A DNA stretch of 38,804 bases from Burkholderia sp. 4M9327F10 (lineage in GTDB: Bacteria > Pseudomonadota > Gammaproteobacteria > Burkholderiales > Burkholderiaceae), in assembly GCF_005503145.1 (NCBI RefSeq), contig NZ_SCNV01000070.1:1-38804 (forward strand), given 5' to 3'. A model generated the notes under the pieces. The model saw nothing but the letters and a program-made list of their open reading frames with translations, was not told where the DNA came from and did not search any database. Below are positions 32,898 through 38,804 of the stretch, piece by piece. The position numbers and the translations under genes were made by a program. The first letter of the stretch is position 1, and every line of letters begins with the position of its first letter.

Positions 32898-34697
32898 CTA
32901 CTTCTGCCGTAACGCCTCAACCACGCTCTTCATCACGGTTGTCCAGTCTCCCAGCACAGCCTGTCTGAACAACCGCGCCTGCGGATACCACGGCGAATCG
33001 GCGCGGTGCTCCAACCAGCGCCAGTCGGAGTTCGCCGGCAACATGACCCACACTGGCTTGCCCAGTGCGCCCGCCAGATGCGCGACGCCCGTATCGACGG
33101 CGATCACCTGATCCAGATTCATCACCAGCGCGGCGGTCTCCGTGAAATCGTGCAGATCGGCCGTGAAGTCATACGGCCGGAACGCTTCCGGTGCGTCGGC
33201 GAGTTGTGCCTCAGCCGGCCCCTTCTGCAACGAGAACCACGCGATATCCTCCCGTTCGCCAAGCGGCGCCAGATCGGCGAAACGCATCGAGCGATAGCGA
33301 TCGTTGCCGAAGGTCGGACTGCCGGCCCATACCAGACCGATCTTGCGCCGCGTGCCCGCCACGCTCGCGACGCGCTTTCGCCACGCCTGCACCTTGGCTT
33401 CGTCCGCGAACAGATATGGCACCTCAGCAGGAATCGTCGCTATCTCCGTGCCGATGCAGGACGGCACGCTCATCAGCGGCGCCCAGAAGTCGTAACGCCC
33501 TTCGGCCTTGCCGCTCCACGCGCGATGCACACCGGGCACGCGCGCCGCGAGCGGTACGAGTTGCTCGCGCACGCAAACATCCACCTCCGCGCCACGCTGT
33601 TCAAGCACGCGTGCAAAGCGCAGAAACTGCAACTGATCGCCGAACCCCTGGTCGCCGACCAGCAGGATGCTACGGCCTTCGAGCGGTTCACCATGCCATT
33701 CCGGCACGCCTTGCACGGCGATATTGGCGTAATCGAGCGGGCGCCAGCGCTTGGCAAATTCCGCCCAGCCTTGTGCGTAGTCGCCGCGCTTGAGCAGCAG
33801 CCACGCCAGGTTCTGATGAGCGTCGACATAGCCCGGGTCGATTTCCAGCGCGCGGCGGTAAAACACTTCCTCTTCTTCGAGCCGTCCCTGCGCGCCGAGC
33901 GAGCCGCCGAGGCACACGAGGTTGGTCGGATTCGGCTTGAGTGCAACCGCGTAGCGATACTGCTGTTCGGCCTCGCCGTAGTTGCCGAGCTTGCCGATCG
34001 CACTACCCAGATTCACATGCGCATTTGCAAAGCCTGGCCGCAGTTCAATGGCGCGCCGAAAGCGGGCGATGGCCGCCGCGCTGTCGCCTTTTGCGTTCAG
34101 CGCGTTGCCGGCGTTGAAGTGCGCTTCGGCGGAATACGGATCGAGCGCGAGCGCCTGCTCGTAGCACGCAAGCGCCTCGTCGTGGCGCTCGAGTTTGGCG
34201 AGCGCCGTGCCGAGGTTCAGGTGCGCGCTCGCCAGCGATGGGTTGTGCGCGATGGCCGCGCGATACTGACGTACCGCGCCTTCGAACTCGCCTTGCGCTT
34301 GCAGTGTGACGCCGAGGTTATTGCGTGCGTCGGCGAACCCGGGATGCAGTTGCAGTGCCTGCCAGTAGCATCGCTGCGCCTCGTCAGGCTGGCCGAGCGC
34401 GGCGGCCACGAGTCCGCGGTTGCTCCAGAACACGGCGTCGGCGGGCTCCAGCTCGATTGCCTGATCCAATAGAGCGGCTGCTGCCGCGTGATTGCCTTGC
34501 TGATGTTGCAGCACGCCGAAGTAGTGCAGCGCTTCGGTGTGACCGGGATTGATTGCCAGCGCTTCCTGATAGAGCGGCGCGGCCTGATCGAGCTGCCCGG
34601 CGCGATGCATGTCGAGCGCGTGGGCTAGCAGTGTGGCGAGGTACGACGGTGCGGTGGCGTCCTGCTTTGCGTCACCGGTTTGAAGATGCTGATCCAT
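32898..34697 (-). CDS. TPR protein fused to a GT9-like glycosyltransferase domain
   Basis: With the ATG at 34697 it has 599 residues. The first half (about 20-310) is a run of around eight tetratricopeptide repeats with patterns such as AALGQPDEAQRCYWQALQLHPGFADARNNLG. The second half (about 345-599) resembles the family 9 (heptosyltransferase) fold: RSILLVGDQGFGDQLQFLRFARVL, KIGLVWAGSPTFGNDRYRSM and VIAVDTGVAHLAGALGKPVWVMLP. This layout is like TPR-containing glycosyltransferases proposed to modify proteins or surface glycans. The acceptor is unknown. A TTG at 34781 would add 28 residues, but CAGG before the internal ATG and the lack of a better site make 34697 more likely. It converges on the TraB-family gene. 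Confidence 0.82.
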   Translation of the reverse strand: MDQHLQTGDAKQDATAPSYLATLLAHALDMHRAGQLDQAAPLYQEALAINPGHTEALHYFGVLQHQQGNHAAAAALLDQAIELEPADAVFWSNRGLVAAALGQPDEAQRCYWQALQLHPGFADARNNLGVTLQAQGEFEGAVRQYRAAIAHNPSLASAHLNLGTALAKLERHDEALACYEQALALDPYSAEAHFNAGNALNAKGDSAAAIARFRRAIELRPGFANAHVNLGSAIGKLGNYGEAEQQYRYAVALKPNPTNLVCLGGSLGAQGRLEEEEVFYRRALEIDPGYVDAHQNLAWLLLKRGDYAQGWAEFAKRWRPLDYANIAVQGVPEWHGEPLEGRSILLVGDQGFGDQLQFLRFARVLEQRGAEVDVCVREQLVPLAARVPGVHRAWSGKAEGRYDFWAPLMSVPSCIGTEIATIPAEVPYLFADEAKVQAWRKRVASVAGTRRKIGLVWAGSPTFGNDRYRSMRFADLAPLGEREDIAWFSLQKGPAEAQLADAPEAFRPYDFTADLHDFTETAALVMNLDQVIAVDTGVAHLAGALGKPVWVMLPANSDWRWLEHRADSPWYPQARLFRQAVLGDWTTVMKSVVEALRQK

Positions 34698-34870
34698 GAG
34701 AACCTGCTTGAGAGCGCCGGCGTGCTCGTCTTGTGCGCGCCGGCGGATAGACGGGAAAACGTCTACCAGCTTATGTCCCAAGCCTTTCCAGTTCGATCAG
34801 ACACATCCTAATTTCCCACGCCGGGGCTTTGGGGCGCGGCGTCGGGCGGCATCCTGTTATCGCAAAATAG

Positions 34871-34902
34871 CCGCGCCCGGGATCATGCGGGCCCGGGCGC
34901 GG
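34871..34902 (-). terminator. Terminator of the DUF969-DUF979 operon
   Basis: CCGCGCCCGGG (34871-34881) is exactly complementary to CCCGGGCGCGG (34892-34902) across a 10-base loop, starting 9 bp past the DUF979 stop. Reading on the minus strand, CTATTTTG follows. It is a good intrinsic terminator candidate. Confidence 0.7.
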
Positions 34903-34911
34903 TCATGCTGT

Positions 34912-35868
34912 CTACAGAAACATCAGGAAGTTGAGCAGGAAAATGTTCACCACTAGCAGTGTCAGCGCTGTCGGCACCTGTACCTTGATCACTGCGTTCT
35001 TGTCCGGCAATTCGAGCAAGGCGACCGGCACCATGTTGAAGTTCGCGGCCATCGGCGTCATCAGCGTGCCGCAGTAGCCCGAGAACATGCCGATCGCCAC
35101 CATCACCGCCGGGTTGCCGTGGAATACGCCGACCAGAATCGGCACGCCCACCCCGCCCGTCATCACCGGGAAGGCGGCGAAGCCGTTGCCCATCACCATC
35201 GTGAACACCGCCATGCCGATGCAGTACACCGCCACCGCGACGAACCGGTAGTCGAGGTTGATGTAGGCGGTCGTCACGTGCGCGACCGCCTTGCCGACGC
35301 CCGCGTCCGAGAACACGAGGCCGAGCATGCCGAGCATCTGCGGCAGCACCGCGGCCCACGAGAGCGCGTCGACCAGGCGGCGTGCTTCCTTCATCGACTG
35401 GCCGACCGTGTCGCGCGTCATCGCGCAGGCGACGGCCAGGGCGATCACGCAGCCGATGCCGAAGCCGATCAGCGTGACGTTCTTCTGCTCGATCAGCGGC
35501 GTGCCGCCGAAGATCAGATGGCTCGCCGCCAGCGTGATCACGACGGTGATGACCGGAATCGTCAGCGCGGGAACGAACAGCTTGTTGCCCAGGCGCGCTG
35601 CGCTCGCCTGGCGGGCTTCGAGCGAGAGCACCTTGGGCTTCGCGGCTGTCACGCCGCCGAACCCGGCGATCAGCGCCATCGCAATGACCAGCACGCCGAC
35701 CACCGAGGGCGGCAGCAGGTCGCCGATCAGGAAGATCAGCGCGTACAGGATCCAGAAGCCGCCGGCGGTCAGACGGCGCGGGTGTTCCTTGTCGGTGAGG
35801 ATCATGCCGCCGATGATCAGCAGCACGATGCCGAGCAGCCAGAACAGATAGTTGATGGTGAGCGTCAT
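34912..35868 (-). CDS. DUF979 family membrane protein
   Basis: A 318-residue, strongly hydrophobic protein with at least eight membrane segments. The first is at about 4-21 (INYLFWLLGIVLLIIGGMIL) and others contain VLVIAMALIAGFGGV, LTIPVITVVITLAASHLIFGG and LTLLVVNIFLLNFLMF. Motifs I take as family-typical are GNGFAAFPVMTGGVGVPILVG, GNPAVMVAIGMFSGYCGTLMTPMAANFNMVP and VGQSMKEARRLVDALSWAAVLPQMLG. DUF979 almost always follows DUF969, as here, with an ATGA overlap. Polytopic form and the nearby pxp genes suggest one half of a transporter for 5-oxoproline or a related amide, an inference. No ATPase or binding protein is alongside, so a secondary carrier is likelier than an ABC system. Confidence 0.88.
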   Translation of the reverse strand: MTLTINYLFWLLGIVLLIIGGMILTDKEHPRRLTAGGFWILYALIFLIGDLLPPSVVGVLVIAMALIAGFGGVTAAKPKVLSLEARQASAARLGNKLFVPALTIPVITVVITLAASHLIFGGTPLIEQKNVTLIGFGIGCVIALAVACAMTRDTVGQSMKEARRLVDALSWAAVLPQMLGMLGLVFSDAGVGKAVAHVTTAYINLDYRFVAVAVYCIGMAVFTMVMGNGFAAFPVMTGGVGVPILVGVFHGNPAVMVAIGMFSGYCGTLMTPMAANFNMVPVALLELPDKNAVIKVQVPTALTLLVVNIFLLNFLMFL

Positions 35869-36608
35869 GCTTCATCTCCTGTCGCGGACGGGCTTTGCGC
35901 AGCCGCCTGCGCGGTGGCGTTGCCGCGCAGTTCGCGCTCGAGCTTGCGATCGAGCAGATACAGCCGGAAGCCGTGAATCAGGAACGCGCTGATCGCGGTG
36001 GGGATGCCCCAGACGGCAACGTGGATCGGTTCGACCTCGATGCCTGCTTCGCGCAGGAAGGTGGTCATCAGCACGATCGCGCCGAAAGCCACAAAGATGT
36101 CCTCGCCGAAGAACAGGCCAACGTTGTCGGTGGCGGCGGCGAAGGCGCGCAGGCGGTGGCGCACCGCGTCGGTGAGCTTGCCGTAACGGGTTTCGGTGGC
36201 GCCCTCGGCCATCGGTGCGATCAACGGACGCACCATCTGCGGATGGCCGCCGAGGCCGGTCAGGCCGACCGCCGCCGTCAGTTCGCGCACCAGCAGGTAA
36301 ACGATCAGCAGGCGCCCGGCGGTGGCGGCCTTGATGCCGGCGATCCACGTCTGTGCCCGCTCGCGCAGGCCGTGCCGTTCGAGCAGGCCGATCACCGCCA
36401 GCGGCAGCAGGATGATCAGGGGAATGTTGCGCGTCTTGATGAAGCCCGTGCCGATGGCGGCAAGGATTTTCTCAGGTGGAAAGTGCGCGGCCAGCGCGGT
36501 GACGATAGCGGCGGCGGCCACGATCAGCATCGGATTGAAGCGCAACACAAAACCGACGATGATCACGGCCACGCCGATGAGCGGCCATAGATTGACTGCT
36601 GTCTGCAT
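35865..36608 (-). CDS. DUF969 family membrane protein
   Basis: A 247-residue membrane protein with roughly five to six hydrophobic helices. The first two are WPLIGVAVIIVGFVLRF and MLIVAAAAIVTALAAHF. Conserved-looking motifs are NIPLIILLPLAVIGLLERHGLRERAQ, GLGGHPQMVRPLIAPMAEGA and FGEDIFVAFGAIVLM. I choose the ATG at 36608, which follows GGAGATCCTG; the longer frame begins at a TTG that overlaps the ribosome site. The stop overlaps the DUF979 start (ATGA), so both are made together and probably form one complex. The glycines and polar residues in the GLGGHPQMVRP stretch may line a substrate path; that is a guess. It lies downstream of pxpA behind a terminator. Confidence 0.88.
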   Translation of the reverse strand: MQTAVNLWPLIGVAVIIVGFVLRFNPMLIVAAAAIVTALAAHFPPEKILAAIGTGFIKTRNIPLIILLPLAVIGLLERHGLRERAQTWIAGIKAATAGRLLIVYLLVRELTAAVGLTGLGGHPQMVRPLIAPMAEGATETRYGKLTDAVRHRLRAFAAATDNVGLFFGEDIFVAFGAIVLMTTFLREAGIEVEPIHVAVWGIPTAISAFLIHGFRLYLLDRKLERELRGNATAQAAAQSPSATGDEA

Positions 36609-36911
36609 CAGGATCTCCAAACAGGGTTGCTAACCTTGCCGCTGATGGCGGCTAACGTGAGGCGGCCTCGGGCTGTGCCCGGCGCCGACTTGCTGTGCGC
36701 GGCTCTGGGTGGCCGCGTCAGTCCACTGCAACTGCCTTTACTTGCGTTTGCGTCTGCTGCTGCCTGCTGTGTTGCGGGTACGGCCTTGTGTACTACTAAA
36801 TCGTGTTGCGGGTCTCGCTCGCGTTTTGCTATCTATTGCCGCTGGCAAACGCCCCGCGTGAGGCGGGGCGTTGCGTACTTCATGATTGACCGTGATGCGC
36901 GTCGCCGAGAC
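36609..36911 (-). other. Gap between pxpA and DUF969 with the DUF969 promoter region
   Basis: 303 bp without a gene. Its pxpA-proximal part has the terminator at 36848-36872. The remaining 240 bp must carry a promoter for DUF969-DUF979, but I find no clear -35/-10 pair on the minus strand. A GCCGC-TGATG-GCGGC hairpin flanked by GCTAAC/GTTAGC-like bases lies at about 36630-36658, just before the DUF969 ribosome site. Confidence 0.4.
36848..36872 (-). terminator. Terminator of the pxpBCA operon
   Basis: AACGCCCCGC (36848-36857) pairs exactly with GCGGGGCGTT (36863-36872) across a 5-base loop, 39 bp after the pxpA stop. On the minus strand TTTGCC follows. A strong GC stem with a short T-run. 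Confidence 0.75.
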
Positions 36912-37664
36912 TCAGGCGCGCACGGCGTTGGCCGCGTGAACTTCGATGCCGGCATTTTCAAGCGCGCTGCGGATGCGGCGCGCGAATGCCAGCGCATGCG
37001 GACCGTCGCCGTGCAGGCAGATGGTCTGTGCGTTGAGCGGCACCCAGCGGCCGTCGACGGCTCGCACGCGTTGCTCGCGCACCATCGCGAGGGTGCGCTC
37101 GAGCACTTCCTCTTCGTCGTCGAGCAGCGCGCCCGGCTCCTTGCGCGGCACGAGCGAGCCGTCGGCGCGATAGCCGCGGTCGGCAAACACTTCCTCGATG
37201 GCAACCAGGCCGGCTTCGCGGGCGGCCGTCACGAGGCCGCTATTGGCGAGCGCGAACACCGCCACCGATGGATCGAAGTCGTGCACGGCGGAGACGATCG
37301 CATCGGCGATCTTCGGATCGCGCGCCGCCTGGTTGTAGAGCGCGCCGTGCGGTTTGACGTGCGCAATGCGCCCGCCTTCGGCCTGGGCGATTGCCGAGAG
37401 CGCGCCGAGCTGGTACAGCACGCCGGCGTAAATCTCACTGGCGGGCAGATCCATTTCCTTGCGACCGAAATTCTCGGGGTCGTTGAAACTCGGATGGGCG
37501 CCAATCGAGACGCCTTTGCGCACGGCCCAGCGCACGCAGTCGTGCATGGCATTGGCGCCGCCCGCGTGCCAGCCGCACGCAATATTGGCTGAAGTGACGA
37601 GGTCGAGCAGCGCCTCATCGGAGCCACAACCCTCGCCGAGATCGGCGTTCAAATCGATTTCCAT
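36912..37664 (-). CDS. pxpA: 5-oxoprolinase subunit PxpA (LamB/YcsF family)
   Basis: PxpA works with PxpB and PxpC to open 5-oxoproline (pyroglutamate) to glutamate at the cost of ATP, removing a damaged product of glutamine and glutamyl compounds. The 250 residues begin MEIDLNADLGEGCGSDEALL, the LamB/YcsF hallmark. IACGWHAGGANAMHDCVRWAVRKGVSIGAHPSFND follows at about 31-65, and then GGRIAHVKPHGALYNQAARD at about 97-116. The conserved His, Asp and Glu residues fit a TIM-barrel amidase-like site. AGAGGAAATT precedes the ATG. It starts 18 bp after the pxpC stop and a terminator follows. Confidence 0.96.
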   Translation of the reverse strand: MEIDLNADLGEGCGSDEALLDLVTSANIACGWHAGGANAMHDCVRWAVRKGVSIGAHPSFNDPENFGRKEMDLPASEIYAGVLYQLGALSAIAQAEGGRIAHVKPHGALYNQAARDPKIADAIVSAVHDFDPSVAVFALANSGLVTAAREAGLVAIEEVFADRGYRADGSLVPRKEPGALLDDEEEVLERTLAMVREQRVRAVDGRWVPLNAQTICLHGDGPHALAFARRIRSALENAGIEVHAANAVRA

Positions 37665-37682
37665 AATTTCCTCTACTGGGTC

Positions 37683-38735
37683 TTACAACGCTGCCACCGC
37701 CGGCTGGCGTGCGCAGCGCTCTTCATGCATCGCGATTGCGGCATCGATCTGCCGCAGATACGTTCTTTCTTCCACCAAAGCCTGACGCGCCTCTTGAGGC
37801 GTAGTCGGGATAAAACGGATCGCGCTGTTCAGGCGCACCTGAGCCAGTTTCCATAGATCGGCCTGAATCACCGCGCCGATCTTCGGATAGCCGCCGGTGG
37901 TCTGCGCGTCGCTCAGCAGCACGATGGGCTGGCCGTTGGGCGGCACCTGGATCGTGCCCGGCACGACCGCATGCGAGAGCAGGTCGGTGTTGCGTGTGCG
38001 TTTGAGTTCGGTGCCGGCGAGCCGGTAGCCCATGCGGTTGCTGTTCGGGGTGACGAGCCATTCGTCGGACCAGAACGCTTCTTGCGCGGCAGCCGGAAAC
38101 TGCTCGTACTCGGGGCCTTGCAGCACGCGGATCGGCACGGCCCAAGGGACGCCGGACGGGTGGCGCCCACGCCGCAGCGGCTCGTGGACCAGCACGAATT
38201 TGCACCAGGCGGGCGCTTTCACGCCGAATTCGGGCGCCTGCGGACTGAAGCCGCGACCGGCGCGTGCCGACGGCGCGCCGACCGGCAGACGGTCGCCATC
38301 GCGCAGCGCCCGGCCGCCGAGGCCGCCGAATTGTCCGGCGAGGTCGGTGCTGCGCGAGCCGAGCATGGGCAGCACGTCGATCCCGCCGGCGACCGTGACG
38401 TAGCCGCGCATCCCGCGCCGCGCCGCTTGCAGCGTCAGTTCCTGGCCGGCTTGCACCGGCAGGCTCCACCATGAATAGACCGGCTTGCCGTCGAGCGTGG
38501 CGCCGAATTCGGTGCCGGTGATCGCAATCCGGGTGGCGCGGGGAAAGCGTAGCACGGTGGGTCCAAACGTGACCTCGAGGCCGGCAGCGTCCGGCCGGTT
38601 GCCGACGAGGCGGTTGCCCACTTCCAGCGACAGGCGGTCGAGCGCGCCTCCCATCGCCACCCCGAGGTGCCGGTAGCCGTGCCGTCCAAGATCCTGAACC
38701 GTGGTCAGGAGGCCCGCGCGAATCACGTCGATCAT
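37683..38735 (-). CDS. pxpC: 5-oxoprolinase subunit PxpC (biotin-dependent carboxyltransferase family)
   Basis: PxpC is the larger partner of PxpB in the ATP-dependent 5-oxoprolinase; in older annotation it is called urea amidolyase-related or KipA/AHS2. The 350 residues begin MIDVIRAGLLTTVQDLGRHGYRHLGVAMGGALD, the typical AHS2 start. GNRLVGNRPDAAGLEVTFGPTVLRF, LPVQAGQELTLQAARRGMRGYVTVAGGIDV, SNRMGYRLAGTELKR and QPIVLLSDAQTTGGYPKIGAVI follow. No biotin-binding site is needed or seen. I start at the ATG at 38735, which overlaps the pxpB stop in ATGA; the upstream frame to 38762 lies inside pxpB. Confidence 0.95.
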   Translation of the reverse strand: MIDVIRAGLLTTVQDLGRHGYRHLGVAMGGALDRLSLEVGNRLVGNRPDAAGLEVTFGPTVLRFPRATRIAITGTEFGATLDGKPVYSWWSLPVQAGQELTLQAARRGMRGYVTVAGGIDVLPMLGSRSTDLAGQFGGLGGRALRDGDRLPVGAPSARAGRGFSPQAPEFGVKAPAWCKFVLVHEPLRRGRHPSGVPWAVPIRVLQGPEYEQFPAAAQEAFWSDEWLVTPNSNRMGYRLAGTELKRTRNTDLLSHAVVPGTIQVPPNGQPIVLLSDAQTTGGYPKIGAVIQADLWKLAQVRLNSAIRFIPTTPQEARQALVEERTYLRQIDAAIAMHEERCARQPAVAAL

Positions 38736-38804
38736 GCGTCTATCCCCGCGACGGTGAAGCACACCCGGTCGCCCGGTTGCAGCAGGGTGGGCGGAGTGCG
38801 GGTG
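38732..38804 (-). CDS. pxpB: 5-oxoprolinase subunit PxpB (partial, C-terminal end only)
   Basis: The last 73 bp of the window, read on the minus strand, translate to the C-terminal end TLLQPGDRVCFTVAGIDA followed by TGA at 38732-38734. LLQPGDRVRF-type endings are standard for the KipI/AHS1 family. The stop overlaps the pxpC start (ATGA). The rest of the gene lies beyond the window, so domain content cannot be checked. Confidence 0.85.
   Translation of the reverse strand, partial: TRTPPTLLQPGDRVCFTVAGIDA

Noticed and set aside
1..38804. tRNA genes, rRNA genes, CRISPR arrays and IS elements
   Set aside because: I saw no tRNA-like cloverleaf at gene ends, no regularly spaced repeats and no transposase on either strand.

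Overview
This window reads as a chromosomal segment of a GC-rich beta-proteobacterium of the order Burkholderiales, most likely Paraburkholderia or Burkholderia. That placement is inferred from gene content, from the order of the flagellar genes beside ahcY-metF, and from a 15-bp palindrome at 259-292 of a kind I recognise from Burkholderiales intergenic DNA. I see no rRNA, tRNA, CRISPR array, phage or IS gene. Most long antisense reading frames are GC-bias shadows of real genes.

Layout. (1) 1-408 is non-coding and holds two repeat structures. (2) 409-11180 is a flagellar locus. A tight minus-strand operon fliF-fliG-fliH-fliI-fliJ-fliK encodes the MS ring, rotor switch, export ATPase group and hook-length ruler. 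Divergent plus-strand genes are fliE, then fliS-fliT behind a good sigma-28 type promoter, then a second FliK-domain protein coupled to a small FlhB C-terminal-like protein. (3) 11210-16529 is a catabolic or detoxification patch: a coniferyl-aldehyde dehydrogenase and an AidB-type acyl-CoA dehydrogenase on the minus strand, with a GMC flavin oxidoreductase divergent on the plus strand. (4) 16530-20824 holds an AT-rich intergenic stretch, a DUF937-TM-OmpA envelope protein, a LysR regulator with palindromes at its own promoter, and a family 2 glycosyltransferase.

(5) 20907-23852 is an activated-methyl-cycle group: an S-adenosylhomocysteine (SAH) riboswitch, ahcY, a small four-helix membrane protein and metF. 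AhcY removes SAH and yields homocysteine. MetF supplies the methyl-THF that remakes methionine from it. (6) 24061-32826 is a dipeptide-type ABC uptake system with two paralogous binding proteins, two permeases and two ATPases (dppA-like, dppA, dppBCDF), ending in a TraB/GumN-family protein that overlaps dppF. Hairpins after each binding-protein gene should make binding protein more abundant than permease. (7) 32898-34697 is a TPR protein fused to a GT9-like glycosyltransferase domain. (8) 34912-38804 holds the 5-oxoprolinase genes pxpB (partial)-pxpC-pxpA, followed after a terminator by DUF969 and DUF979 membrane proteins, which together look like a 5-oxoproline uptake-and-hydrolysis module.

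No single wholly new system stands out. The best leads are the DUF969/DUF979 pair as a transporter, the DUF937-OmpA protein under an AT-rich promoter region, the FliK2/FlhB-like pair that lacks the NPTH autocleavage motif, and the small membrane protein placed inside the SAH-riboswitch locus.
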